A stretch of DNA of 64,000 nt from an uncultured Sediminibacterium sp. (GCF_946481145.1 NZ_CAMLMJ010000003.1:62001-126000), one strand, 5' to 3'. Shown: positions 36,055 to 44,456, counted from the stretch's first letter. Program-made: numbers and translations. Notes: generated from the letters alone by a model not told the origin.

Positions 36055-36885
36055 ATGCAAATACGATTTCAAAACAGTCCGAATGAGGTGAAGGGTATGG
36101 ATACTGCTTCGCTGAGGGAAAACTTTCATGTAGGGGAGTTGATGAAGGATGATCAACTTAAGTTGGTTTATTCGCATTACGACCGCGTGATTATTGGAGG
36201 TGTAAAGCCTGTACACAAGACGGTGGTGCTTCATAATGAAGCAGAACTGCGTGCGGAATATTTTTTGGAGAGAAGAGAGCTGGGAATCATTAATACTGGT
36301 GAAGCTGGGGTAGTAGTGGCAGATGGAGTTAAGTATGAATTGAATAAACTGGATGCACTTTATCTGGGTAAGGGCACAAAGGAAGTAAGTTTCACAAGTG
36401 CAGATGGTAATTCACCCGCAATATTCTTTTTATTGTCGGCACCGGCACATCATACATACCCAAACAGGAGTATGACAAAAGACGAGGCTTCTCCGGTGAA
36501 CCTGGGAGATATTGCTACATCCAATCAACGCACCATTTATAAATACATTCACCAGGATGGTATACAGAGTTGTCAACTTGTGATGGGACTTACCATGCTG
36601 AATCATGGTAGTGTTTGGAACTCGGTACCGCCGCATACACATACCAGAAGAATGGAAGTGTATTTCTATTTTGATGTGCCGGAGCAACACAGGGTATTTC
36701 ATTTTATGGGACAGCCAACAGAAACCAGACATATCCTGATGGCCAACCACGAGGCAGTGATTTCGCCGCCCTGGTCGATGCATTTCGGGGCTGGTTCATC
36801 CAATTATGGATTTATTTGGGGAATGGCAGGTGAGAATTATACATTTACGGATATGGATCCTGTAGCAATAGCAGAAATCAGGTAA
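36055..36885 (+). CDS. kduI: 5-dehydro-4-deoxy-D-glucuronate isomerase
   Basis: KduI converts 4-deoxy-L-threo-5-hexosulose uronate, the monomer released by pectate lyases and GH105, into the substrate of KduD. The 276-residue protein is a bicupin with the zinc site in VPPHTHTRRMEVYFYF, preceded by LGKGTKEVSF and followed by SPPWSMHFGAGSSNYGFIWG, all characteristic of the family. Length is the family standard. It is 10 bp upstream of kdgK and in the same operon. Together with the PL10 lyase and GH105 it marks the lyase branch of the pathway. Confidence 0.97.
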   Translation: MQIRFQNSPNEVKGMDTASLRENFHVGELMKDDQLKLVYSHYDRVIIGGVKPVHKTVVLHNEAELRAEYFLERRELGIINTGEAGVVVADGVKYELNKLDALYLGKGTKEVSFTSADGNSPAIFFLLSAPAHHTYPNRSMTKDEASPVNLGDIATSNQRTIYKYIHQDGIQSCQLVMGLTMLNHGSVWNSVPPHTHTRRMEVYFYFDVPEQHRVFHFMGQPTETRHILMANHEAVISPPWSMHFGAGSSNYGFIWGMAGENYTFTDMDPVAIAEIR

Positions 36886-36895
36886 GCAAACTTCT

Positions 36896-37903
36896 ATGAA
36901 GAAAGTACTCTGTTTTGGTGAAATATTACTGCGTTTATCGCCCGCTGCAAACGGACAGTGGCTGGAACAAAACCAGCTTCCTGTTTTTATGGGCGGAGCC
37001 GAATTGAATGCAGCCACTGCATTGGCCGTTTGGGGGCATCCGGTGAAATATTTTACGGCAATGCCAGATAATGCTTTATCGAAAGATATTGCTGGTTATC
37101 TGGGTAAGAAAAAGATCGATACCTCTTCTGTTCATTATTCAGGAAATAGAATCGGACTTTATTTTCTGCAACAGGGAACAGACATGAAAAATGCAGGTAC
37201 GGTTTTCGATCGCGCAGGTTCTTCATTTGCTACGTTGTCTACCGGAGTGGTTGATTGGGATGAAGTACTCTCAGACGTACAATGGTTTCATTTTAGTGCT
37301 ATTGCCCCGGCAGTAAGCGCATCTGCTGCAGAACTTTGTCTGGAAGTGCTGAAAGCCGCCAGCGCCAAAGGCATTACCATTTCTGTTGATCTGAATTACA
37401 GGGCTTTGCTGTGGAAATATGGTAAACAGCCGGCTGAAGTAATGAAAACATTATTGCCTTATTGTAACCTGGTAATGGGCAATATTTGGGCTGCTAATAC
37501 TTTATTGGGGATTGAATTGGACCAAAGCCTTATTGATGCCGAAGATTATGAGGCTCATGCGGCAAAAACGGCTGGCGCAATCATGCAGCAATATCCAGCC
37601 TGTAAAAAAGTAGCCAATACTTTTCGATTTGATGAAGGGGTTGGTATCAGGTATTTCGCTATCTTGAACGACGCCCTGACACAAGTTCGCTCAAAAACTT
37701 TCCGCACAGCTACTGTAATAGATAAAGTAGGTAGTGGAGATTGTTTTATGGCCGGCTTAATTCACGCTGCATTAAGTAATTATTCAGCAACAGAAACGAT
37801 AAACTATGCCGCAGCAGCGGCTTTTGGAAAATTGCAGGAAAAGGGTGATACAACTTCCAATTCTGTAAGTCATATTCAAAACATTATTGCAAGCAATGAG
37901 TAA
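36896..37903 (+). CDS. kdgK: 2-keto-3-deoxygluconate kinase (PfkB family)
   Basis: KdgK phosphorylates KDG, where both branches meet, to KDPG. The 335-residue sugar kinase begins with KKVLCFGEILLRLSPA. It has the substrate-binding segment FMGGAELNAATALAVWG, and near the end the PfkB signature with the catalytic base Asp in DKVGSGDCFMAGLIHAAL. The stop codon overlaps the eda start by 8 bp, a tight coupling that supports assignment over ribokinase or fructokinase. Cytoplasmic. Confidence 0.94.
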   Translation: MKKVLCFGEILLRLSPAANGQWLEQNQLPVFMGGAELNAATALAVWGHPVKYFTAMPDNALSKDIAGYLGKKKIDTSSVHYSGNRIGLYFLQQGTDMKNAGTVFDRAGSSFATLSTGVVDWDEVLSDVQWFHFSAIAPAVSASAAELCLEVLKAASAKGITISVDLNYRALLWKYGKQPAEVMKTLLPYCNLVMGNIWAANTLLGIELDQSLIDAEDYEAHAAKTAGAIMQQYPACKKVANTFRFDEGVGIRYFAILNDALTQVRSKTFRTATVIDKVGSGDCFMAGLIHAALSNYSATETINYAAAAAFGKLQEKGDTTSNSVSHIQNIIASNE

Positions 37904-38555
37904 TCAACAAATCATACAATCAATTACTGCGCAGGGAATGTTGCCCTTGTATTACCATCCAGATAGTGAAGTGTCGCTACAGGTGGCAAAAGCACTTTAT
38001 GATGCAGGGGTTAGGGTGATAGAATATACCAATAGAGGAGAGCATGCGCTAGACAATTTTAAATACCTGCTTGCACAAAGGGCAAGCGTAATGCCAGATA
38101 TGTTATTGGGTATCGGTACCATCAAAACCATACAGGATGCCCAAAGTTTTATAGATGCAGGGGCCGATTTTATTATTTGTCCGGGTATGATTCCAGCCGT
38201 TGCTGAATATGTACATAAGGCAGGTAAAATATGGGTACCGGGTTGTATGACATCTACTGAAATAATGATGGCAGAACAGCTTGGCGCAAAGTTCATCAAA
38301 TTATTCCCGGGCAATTTGCTGGGTCCGGGTTTTGTGTCGGCTATTAAAGAATTGTTTCCTGGTATTGCCTTTATGCCAACCGGAGGCGTTGAGCTCGATG
38401 AGAATAATATTCAGGCATGGTTTAGTGCAGGGGTAAAAGCAGTGGGCATGGGCAGTAAGCTTATTACCAAACAACTGCTTGAAGAAAAAGATTACGCCAC
38501 AATCAACGATCAAACGAAAAAAGTACTCGATATCATTCAACGCATTAAACGATAA
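37896..38555 (+). CDS. eda: KDPG aldolase
   Basis: Eda splits KDPG into pyruvate and glyceraldehyde-3-phosphate. The start at 37896 (MSNQQIIQSITAQGMLPLYY) gives 219 residues. It is a class I TIM-barrel aldolase with a Glu in RVIEYTNRGEHA, GIGTIKTIQDAQSFIDAGAD, the Schiff-base Lys in GAKFIKLFPGNLLGP, and the phosphate-binding PTGGVELDENN. It overlaps kdgK by 8 bp and is followed by the transporter after 2 bp. It closes the catabolic sequence of the operon. Confidence 0.95.
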   Translation: MSNQQIIQSITAQGMLPLYYHPDSEVSLQVAKALYDAGVRVIEYTNRGEHALDNFKYLLAQRASVMPDMLLGIGTIKTIQDAQSFIDAGADFIICPGMIPAVAEYVHKAGKIWVPGCMTSTEIMMAEQLGAKFIKLFPGNLLGPGFVSAIKELFPGIAFMPTGGVELDENNIQAWFSAGVKAVGMGSKLITKQLLEEKDYATINDQTKKVLDIIQRIKR

Positions 38556-38557
38556 TC

Positions 38558-39862
38558 ATGAATGCAGCCATAGGAAAATACAGGTGGACGATATGTTCAC
38601 TCATCTTTTTTGCTACTACGATTAACTACCTCGACAGACAGGTAATCAGTTTATTAAAGTCGACTTTGTCTGCTGAACTGAACTGGAACGATGCTGATTA
38701 TGCCAATATAGAAATAGCGTTCAAGCTATTTTATGCATTCGGTATGTTGGGGGCAGGTCGTCTGATCGATAAACTGGGTACAAAACTGGGTTATGCTTTG
38801 GCAACAGGTTTATGGAGTCTGGCTGCTGTGTGTCATGCTTTTGCTTCGAGCGTATTAAGTTTTGCAGTGGTGCGTTCATTCCTTGGTGTAACAGAAGCAG
38901 GTAATTTTCCGGCAGCTATTAAGAGTGTAGCAGAATGGTTCCCTAAAAAAGAAAGAGCATTGGCAACTGGTATATTTAACTCAGGTGCCAATTTCGGAGC
39001 CATCATTGCTCCATTAACCGTACCTTTTATTGCGGCTGAGTGGGGATGGAAATGGGCATTTATCTTAACCGGATTGATTGGTTTTATCTGGCTGATCTTC
39101 TGGTTCATTTTATATGAAGTACCCCGCAAGCATAAAAAATTATCTAAAGCAGAATACGATTATATACATAGTGATGATGATGCCACGGTGGCAACTGAAG
39201 AAGGGCCTGTTGAGAAAGTATCCTGGTTTAAATTATTGGGCTTCAGACAAACATGGGCTTTTGCTATCGGTAAATTGTTGACAGACCCTATCTGGTGGTT
39301 TTATCTTTTCTGGTTACCAGATTTCCTTCAGGGGCAATATCAGTTAACTACAACACAAATAGCTGTTCCTGTTGCATTAGTATATACTATTTCTACATTA
39401 GGAAGTATATTGGGTGGATGGGTTCCTTTATGGCTGATAAAGAAAAATTGGACGGTCTTCAAAGCCAGAAAAACGTCCATGCTGATCTATGCATTATGCG
39501 TATTACCTATTGTGTTTGCGCAGGTGTTGGGAAGTATTAATATGTGGCTTGCAGTATTGATCATTGGCTTAGCAGCCGCTGCTCATCAGGCATGGAGTGC
39601 CAACATATTTACAACAGTAAGTGATTCATTCCCCAAAAAAGCCATCGCATCTGTTACAGGAATCGGTGGTATGTTCGGATCACTGGGAGGAATCTTACTT
39701 TCATTACTGGTGCAGAAAAATATGTTTGTTTACTACCGCAGCATTGATAAAATTGAAGTGGCCTACTATATCATGTTCTTCATCTGTGGTTTCGCATACC
39801 TGGCTGGCTGGCTGGTGATGAATGCGTTGATTGGAAAGAGAAGGGAGATGGTGGAGATTTAG
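38558..39862 (+). CDS. exuT: Hexuronate transporter, MFS family (ExuT-like)
   Basis: The 434-residue inner-membrane protein has twelve predicted hydrophobic segments and the anion:cation symporter signature of the MFS: ATTINYLDRQVISLL in helix 1, GRLIDKLGTKLGYALATGLW, and EAGNFPAAIKSVAEWFPKKERALATGIFNSG, which is highly typical of ExuT/GudP proteins. It would bring galacturonate or glucuronate into the cytoplasm by proton symport. It lies 2 bp after eda and ends the operon; a palindrome follows. The exact sugar acid is inferred from context. Confidence 0.93.
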   Translation: MNAAIGKYRWTICSLIFFATTINYLDRQVISLLKSTLSAELNWNDADYANIEIAFKLFYAFGMLGAGRLIDKLGTKLGYALATGLWSLAAVCHAFASSVLSFAVVRSFLGVTEAGNFPAAIKSVAEWFPKKERALATGIFNSGANFGAIIAPLTVPFIAAEWGWKWAFILTGLIGFIWLIFWFILYEVPRKHKKLSKAEYDYIHSDDDATVATEEGPVEKVSWFKLLGFRQTWAFAIGKLLTDPIWWFYLFWLPDFLQGQYQLTTTQIAVPVALVYTISTLGSILGGWVPLWLIKKNWTVFKARKTSMLIYALCVLPIVFAQVLGSINMWLAVLIIGLAAAAHQAWSANIFTTVSDSFPKKAIASVTGIGGMFGSLGGILLSLLVQKNMFVYYRSIDKIEVAYYIMFFICGFAYLAGWLVMNALIGKRREMVEI

Positions 39863-39869
39863 TTGTAGA

Positions 39870-39903
39870 CCATAGTCCATAGACCATGGTCCATGGACTA
39901 TGG
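39870..39903. repeat. Perfect palindrome of family E words after exuT
   Basis: CCATAGTCCAT (39870-39880) pairs with ATGGACTATGG (39893-39903) around the self-complementary core ACCATGGT. The same words occur at 14292-14311. It separates convergent genes; without a T-run its role as terminator is unsure. Confidence 0.75.
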
Positions 39904-39923
39904 ACAGTGAGTTGCGAACGCTG

Positions 39924-40781
39924 TCAGGTCAGGTATTCTATGTAGATTGTTTCCGTGGGGTAGGATACTTTCTTGACGGCTAATGTAGGGTGGTATTCAT
40001 TTTTGGTTTGTAAGAGAATCGTTGAATCGTCTTTCCAGCTAACGTTTATATTATGAATGCCTTCAATTGAATAAATAGGAGTTAGATTTTCTTTAGTATA
40101 AATCTGCACTGATGTAGTAGCAGTTTTAGCGAATGTTTCTTGTTGGACAATCAGTTGCTTATGGTGATCCGGAGATGCGACTGCCCAGGATTTAAAGTCT
40201 TTGGGTTTTGGCCCACCAACCGTTGTTATATAGGTTAAAGTTACCACTACACTGTTATCATCATTTTGTATGCTAGACAGTTCAGTACTATACTGGCTTA
40301 AATCCTCGTATGTATGAGGTGGAAAGTTTTTTTCAACATAGTCTTGGCTTAATTGTTCCAGTCTCTTTTTTTTCCCAGTATTGGTATTTGTTTTTTCATA
40401 ATACTGCATCAGACAATTGCAATCATATAGATCTTGCTGGCTGTTTAGCTCCGTCTTATTGTTGAATGTTTCAGCGAGTGTTCTTATGTTTTGGAATAAG
40501 TCGATTGTAAATCCTGTTTGCTCTTTAATAAAAGCAGCATAATTCGTATCCATCATTCTCTCCAGCATTCTCAGCCAACGGTCAAGTTGGTATTTTAGTT
40601 TGGAAGCGTTCTTTTCCTGATAATCTTTTTCAGCCTGCATTTTCCCCCGTTGGAACATTTCCATTACCGGGTCTTCGTAATCACAGACAACAGTACTGCT
40701 ATGATGTTTAATCATATAATCAAGCGTAGCTTGTAAAATGGTATATTTCTGTAAAAGCGTTGTTTTTTTAAAATCACTCAT
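39924..40781 (-). CDS. Hypothetical protein (285 residues)
   Basis: No known family is recognised. The N-terminal two thirds look helical and charged (KKTTLLQKYTILQATLDYM, YQLDRWLRMLERMMD), while the C-terminal third looks like alternating beta-strands (VVVTLTYITTVGG, TTSVQIYTKENLTPIYSIEG). There is no signal peptide or TM segment, so it is probably cytoplasmic. It is the last gene of the minus-strand accessory cluster that includes an AbiH protein, but is separated from the next gene by a family C word repeat. Codon pattern and length support a real gene. Function unknown. Confidence 0.75.
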   Translation of the reverse strand: MSDFKKTTLLQKYTILQATLDYMIKHHSSTVVCDYEDPVMEMFQRGKMQAEKDYQEKNASKLKYQLDRWLRMLERMMDTNYAAFIKEQTGFTIDLFQNIRTLAETFNNKTELNSQQDLYDCNCLMQYYEKTNTNTGKKKRLEQLSQDYVEKNFPPHTYEDLSQYSTELSSIQNDDNSVVVTLTYITTVGGPKPKDFKSWAVASPDHHKQLIVQQETFAKTATTSVQIYTKENLTPIYSIEGIHNINVSWKDDSTILLQTKNEYHPTLAVKKVSYPTETIYIEYLT

Positions 40782-40799
40782 AAATGATCTTTAAATAGT

Positions 40800-40872
40800 G
40801 TTGGCGATGAATATGCGTGAGTAAAAATTCAAATCAATTTTTACTCACTACTCACTATTGACTATTCACAAC
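40800..40872. repeat. Family C word repeat
   Basis: TTTTTACTCAC, ACTCACTATTGAC and TATTCACAACTCAC words repeat, and TGAGTAAAAATTCAAA pairs with the later ATTTTTACTCA. The 3' end overlaps the last codons of the next gene. Confidence 0.65.
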
Positions 40873-41182
40873 TCACTTTCTCTGCACTCAAAATAATTCC
40901 TGATCCAATTGCTTTGCTTCCTTCGTTCAGGGTGAAAGCATCATTAGACTTAAGATTCTTGCGAATATGTTTGGCGGGAATTAAGCGGATAAATACGGTG
41001 CCGGAATCACCAGGGTTTAATTGTGCCTGATCCAGCAGTTCTATTTCACCACAAAAATATTGCGTAGTATTAAATGCCAAGGCAGGTCTGTAACCTGTAG
41101 CAACAGGGTTTTGTCTTCCACCCAAACTAGTGGGAAGAAGTGAAATTTTTGCTTTAATATTATAGGCTGTCCTTGATATCAT
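40862..41182 (-). CDS. Free-standing EF-Tu domain III-like protein
   Basis: The 106-residue product aligns by eye with the C-terminal beta-barrel (domain III) of elongation factor Tu: a GGRQNPVATGYRPALAF segment like the GGR...GYRP motif, GEIELLDQAQLNPGDSGTV like the PGD turn, and FTLNEGSKAIGSGIIL like the FaiREGgrTvGaGvV ending. The GTPase domain and domain II are absent. In EF-Tu this domain contacts tRNA and EF-Ts and is a target of toxins and proteases, so a decoy or regulatory role is conceivable. That is inference only. The start lies 23 bp inside the upstream gene, indicating translational coupling. Confidence 0.8.
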   Translation of the reverse strand: MISRTAYNIKAKISLLPTSLGGRQNPVATGYRPALAFNTTQYFCGEIELLDQAQLNPGDSGTVFIRLIPAKHIRKNLKSNDAFTLNEGSKAIGSGIILSAEKVSCE

Positions 41183-41495
41183 TTGGTTGAATAAAGGTAT
41201 TAAATTTGTTGAAACAGTTTAAATGTTGCTGGTCGATATTTATGGCGTCATAACCATCTAATTCCTGCCGAATATCTGTTGCCTGTAAAAAAAACTGATC
41301 ATCAACCGATACGGTTAATAAATAGGTATATGGAGGCACAAAATTCCGCTTAATACTTGCTACTACATATTCCCTTACGGCAACTTCATTACAAAAGAAT
41401 TGCTTCGCCTCAAGCGTATTAATTTGGGTACGGAAACAGTTATGTAATTGTATATCTTCTTGTTCGGCATCAGAAACTGCACGATATAAAATCAT
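41160..41495 (-). CDS. Small protein coupled to the EF-Tu-like gene, unknown function
   Basis: This 111-residue protein begins MILYRAVSDAEQEDIQ and continues with NTLEAKQFFCNEVAVREYV. That is vaguely like the opening of ADP-ribosyltransferase-fold proteins (YR.vs..E...), but no full catalytic set is visible and the protein is short. No signal peptide or membrane segment is seen. It overlaps the EF-Tu domain-III-like gene by 23 bp, so the two are probably made together. A toxin/target-mimic or toxin/immunity relation is possible but not shown. Confidence 0.7.
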   Translation of the reverse strand: MILYRAVSDAEQEDIQLHNCFRTQINTLEAKQFFCNEVAVREYVVASIKRNFVPPYTYLLTVSVDDQFFLQATDIRQELDGYDAINIDQQHLNCFNKFNTFIQPNDIKDSL

Positions 41496-41647
41496 AAACC
41501 AGATTAAAAATTAATCGGGCAAGATGCAAATTCAAACTGATATTTTATTGCCGTATTTAACCCTTGTTTTTAAAAGACACAAGCAATTTACTGCATGACT
41601 GGTGAAGTGTATTCAATTAGGTGCAGCTCCTCTGTGGAACTTCTTTT

Positions 41648-42280
41648 CTATACTAACAATAATGCTGGTTTAAGAATATCTAAATCGTGAAACGTTTTTT
41701 TATCTGCCATAAAGTTAGTTTGTCCTTTAAGTTCATTGGCTGTTTTTGAAATACTTATAAAAGCGTAATAATCTTCTGCATGTGGTTTGCCGTATAAGTA
41801 CCACTCAAATAGTATCCTGGTAGCGGAATTTATTTTGAAGCTGTTTTCATATTCTTCAATTTTTTCTGGATATTCTATTGTTAATATTTCTTCCTCATCA
41901 AAATAAAGTTTTAACTCATTTGATTCATGGTTATAATGTACATCAATGATCTCATGATAATTATCGAGTGGTTTGCCGAACCAGTGTCCCCAGAAGCAAA
42001 GTGAGCCGCCCTTCACTTGCCTGTTTCTGCTTTTATATTTTTTTGCAAATACCTCAGGGGATAGGACAGTTGGATTTGTAATTCGTTCGGATGTATTTTT
42101 AAATCGATCAAAGGGAATCCTTTTTGATTTTGTCAATTGTAGTATAATGTAGATTACAGATGCTGTAAAAAATAGTAATAATATTGTCATTAAAGTGATG
42201 TTAAGTTGAAGAATGAGTTTCTTCGGAAATTTTTTGTAACTAAGAAGAATTTGTAAGACTTTTTTATTTAATAAAGTCAA
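41648..42280 (-). CDS. Single-TM hypothetical protein
   Basis: The 210-residue protein has one strong hydrophobic segment at about residues 26-48 (NITLMTILLLFFTASVIYII), then a soluble domain with SLCFWGHWFGKPLDNYHEI and alternating polar/hydrophobic stretches suggesting beta structure (VHYNHESNELKLYFDEEEIL). No family is recognised. The membrane anchor suggests the C-terminal domain works at the inner membrane. It lies 11 bp downstream of the AbiH-like gene on the same strand, so the two are likely cotranscribed. It may be an accessory factor of that abortive-infection gene; this is inference. Confidence 0.72.
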   Translation of the reverse strand: MTLLNKKVLQILLSYKKFPKKLILQLNITLMTILLLFFTASVIYIILQLTKSKRIPFDRFKNTSERITNPTVLSPEVFAKKYKSRNRQVKGGSLCFWGHWFGKPLDNYHEIIDVHYNHESNELKLYFDEEEILTIEYPEKIEEYENSFKINSATRILFEWYLYGKPHAEDYYAFISISKTANELKGQTNFMADKKTFHDLDILKPALLLV

Positions 42281-42291
42281 CTTGAATGAAA

Positions 42292-43275
42292 TTAAGGTTG
42301 CAATCTCAGGTGTGAAAATAACTGTGTATTGTGTCCAATTATAATTTTATTGCTTACTAAATCTTTTTCAGATTCGCTCAAATTCGTTTTATCTAAAAAA
42401 GTTTTTTTTATCTGTCTTTCATTTGTAAGGCCTTTATATGGTCTTCTTCTACTGATTTCTGAACCCCTAGTAAAGATCAGCAACATGACATCCTTCATTA
42501 GTTGTCTGCCAATTAGTTCCCACCAGATTTTATCTGTATCACCTAATGAGCAACCAAAAATGCAAATGAGGTTTGCTGAAAGAATTGATCCCATGCACTT
42601 TCTATCGACAGTGGCTTTTGAAGCTTGATTGCATGTTGGTTTTACAAATGCTTCAATTAATTCTTGACTCGTATGAAAATTCGTATTAGCAATTTGTGAA
42701 ATATCGTTGACACCCATAATCATTCGTTCATCAATCGTGCCATGCAGATGTTGAAGATCTCTCAACTTGATTTGGAAGGAGTCCGCAGTTGTTCCTATCT
42801 GTAAATTTGGGGTATCGGTTTGTAAAATTTTTTCGAGAGAGCGTGTATAGTTCAATGTAATAAACCTTAAATTCCAAGCCTCTTTTCTTTTATTCATGAA
42901 AGTTGATAGTATAGCTGAATCAGACACTGGCAAGTAGTTGTTAGGAAAACACAAGTCTGCAAAAAATTTTTGTTTATCAATTAAGGAAAAGTCAAACGCT
43001 GCTTCTTCTTTTTCAAGATAAAGTGCCAGTTGATCAGAAATATCCTCAAAAACATCAATAAATTCCTGAGAGTCATTTAATGTATCAGTAAATTTCCCAA
43101 GCCCAAGCTCTAGATCTGCCCAAGTCTGATAGTCTTTAGAAATAGATTCCTTTAAGAATTTTATATTCTCTTTTGAAGATGCAAGAGAGTTGTAGAAATT
43201 ATAAAAATCAGTATAACTAGTTTTTAATCCAATATTTAAATCAAACCCATTACCAAGTATATATACAATATTCAT
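42292..43275 (-). CDS. AbiH-family abortive infection protein
   Basis: The 327-residue protein starts with MNIVYILGNGFDLNIGLKTS and YTDFY, the defining AbiH N-terminus, and later has FITLNYTRSLEKIL, LQHLHGTIDERMIMGV and ICIFGCSLGDTDKIWWELI. This order (GNGFD, NYT, HLHG, GxSLGxxD) is that of the bacteriophage abortive infection AbiH family, first described as a lactococcal phage-resistance gene. The biochemical activity is not established; the fold resembles SIR2-like nucleotide-binding proteins. It is the first gene of the minus-strand accessory cluster and is followed after 11 bp by the single-TM protein. Defence against phage is the likely role. Confidence 0.92.
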   Translation of the reverse strand: MNIVYILGNGFDLNIGLKTSYTDFYNFYNSLASSKENIKFLKESISKDYQTWADLELGLGKFTDTLNDSQEFIDVFEDISDQLALYLEKEEAAFDFSLIDKQKFFADLCFPNNYLPVSDSAILSTFMNKRKEAWNLRFITLNYTRSLEKILQTDTPNLQIGTTADSFQIKLRDLQHLHGTIDERMIMGVNDISQIANTNFHTSQELIEAFVKPTCNQASKATVDRKCMGSILSANLICIFGCSLGDTDKIWWELIGRQLMKDVMLLIFTRGSEISRRRPYKGLTNERQIKKTFLDKTNLSESEKDLVSNKIIIGHNTQLFSHLRLQP

Positions 43276-43377
43276 TACGAGTATTTGAATTTACTACACC
43301 TAAATTTACTCTCCCCTCTTCAAAATACAAAGCATTTTTTTTTAATATTTTGATCTTATGCACTAAACAGGCACAGA

Positions 43378-43450
43378 GAAATCAAAGGTCAAAAAATCAA
43401 ATATCAGCCCTGCTAAATCCGACATCAGCGATCCGACATCAGCCATCACT
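43378..43450. repeat. Family D word repeat before the YcxB-like gene
   Basis: AAATCAAAGGTC/AAAAATCAAATATCAG and twice ATCCGACATCAGC are repeated. The same GACATC/GATGTC words occur at 35.95 and 62.3 kb. Confidence 0.6.
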
Positions 43451-43453
43451 CAT

Positions 43454-43461
43454 TATCTTTG
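43454..43461 (+). promoter_or_regulatory. Candidate minus-7 element
   Basis: TATCTTTG fits the Bacteroidota TAnnTTTG box, but only 4 bases separate it from the ATG at 43466, and no minus-33 TTTG is seen. It would imply a nearly leaderless mRNA. Confidence 0.35.
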
Positions 43462-43465
43462 CTTT

Positions 43466-43942
43466 ATGCAGCTAAGCTTCTCCTACGACAAACGAAAAGT
43501 AATACAGGCCCTACGTTATCACTTTGTGCAGAAACCTGAAATCAGGATTTTAATGATACTGGTGAATGTATTTGCTATTGCGGCGGCGGTGCTTTTTTAT
43601 ATGAAGAAGATAAGGCCAGAACCATTTCTGCTTGGGTCCTTTATCTGGATCATGCTCATGTCATCCTTTTGGTATTTTCTACCTAACAATATTTATCGGA
43701 AAGCGAGCACATTCAAAGAAAGTTTCATCATCGACTTTCATGAAACGGCTATCCGGCTTGAAAATGAGCGTGGTTATGTAGACTGGGAATGGAGCAAATT
43801 CGTTCGTTATTTTGAGAGCCCGCATTTTTTTCATCTCTATTTCGATAGTAAATCCTTCTTCCTGATCCCCAAAGAACCCATGGGCGACGAGTTCCGCCAC
43901 GATTTGAGAGGACTGCTGAAGAAGAAGATTGGCGATAAGTAA
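43466..43942 (+). CDS. YcxB-like two-TM protein
   Basis: The 158-residue protein has two hydrophobic segments (ILMILVNVFAIAAAVLFYM and FLLGSFIWIMLMSSFWYFL) flanked by soluble ends. The C-terminal part, with ETAIRLENERGYVDWEWSKF and FDSKSFFLIPKEPMGDE, matches the YcxB-like family pattern (beta-strands with a tryptophan-containing core and a final IPK). Function of that family is unknown; members are inner-membrane proteins. The gene stands alone, bounded by a family D repeat upstream and a large hairpin downstream. Confidence 0.8.
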   Translation: MQLSFSYDKRKVIQALRYHFVQKPEIRILMILVNVFAIAAAVLFYMKKIRPEPFLLGSFIWIMLMSSFWYFLPNNIYRKASTFKESFIIDFHETAIRLENERGYVDWEWSKFVRYFESPHFFHLYFDSKSFFLIPKEPMGDEFRHDLRGLLKKKIGDK

Positions 43943-44024
43943 ACAGAAGAACAGAGGAATGTCCAATATCCAACGTCGAAGTAAATCCTTGGAAATTGGA
44001 TATTGGACATTCCTCTGTTCTTCT
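43943..44024. repeat. 30-bp perfect inverted repeat between convergent genes
   Basis: The arms 43943-43972 and 43995-44024 (CAGAAGAACAGAGGAATGTC and on) are perfectly complementary over 30 bases with a 22-base loop. The stem fills the gap between the YcxB-like and GNAT genes. It probably acts as a strong RNA hairpin in both directions, though no T-run follows. Confidence 0.92.
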
Positions 44025-44027
44025 GTT

Positions 44028-44456
44028 CTACAAGCTTTTTTCCATTACATAATGCGGAATGGTTACTTCCTGGAATTCGTCGCTGCAGATTTTATAGCCT
44101 TGTTTTTCGTAAAAGCCAACGGCAGATGCGCGGGCGTGCATGGTGAGGCGCTTGTAGCCGCGGTCGCGGGCGATGTTTTCGGCAAACATCATTAATACCC
44201 TTCCAATCCCTTTTCCTTGTAGTCCGGCATAAACAGCCATTTGTCTTAGGCGAACCGTTTGAGGGCCGTCTTCCGTGAGCATACAGCATCCTTCCAGCTT
44301 TTCTTCGTCGAAACAGCCTATCAGGATATCATTGGTTTCTTTGGCCAAATCTTCCATGGTAAAACTGAGTCCCAGCGGTTTACGCAATATCTGGTACCGT
44401 AGTTCTACCATCTGCTGGTACTCCTTACTACCGTGATCAATGAGTTTTAATGCCAT
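44028..44456 (-). CDS. GNAT family N-acetyltransferase
   Basis: I start at 44456 (MALKLIDHGSKEYQQMVELR), giving 142 residues; the open frame upstream is an in-frame tandem repeat and not part of the protein. The GNAT core is clear: RLRQMAVYAGLQGKGIGRVL with the acetyl-CoA pyrophosphate loop (QGKGIG), then RDRGYKRLTMHARASAVGFY and EKQGYK. It resembles ElaA-like or YjcF-like acetyltransferases acting on small amines or proteins; substrate unknown. It converges with the YcxB-like gene across the 30-bp hairpin. Confidence 0.9.
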   Translation of the reverse strand: MALKLIDHGSKEYQQMVELRYQILRKPLGLSFTMEDLAKETNDILIGCFDEEKLEGCCMLTEDGPQTVRLRQMAVYAGLQGKGIGRVLMMFAENIARDRGYKRLTMHARASAVGFYEKQGYKICSDEFQEVTIPHYVMEKSL

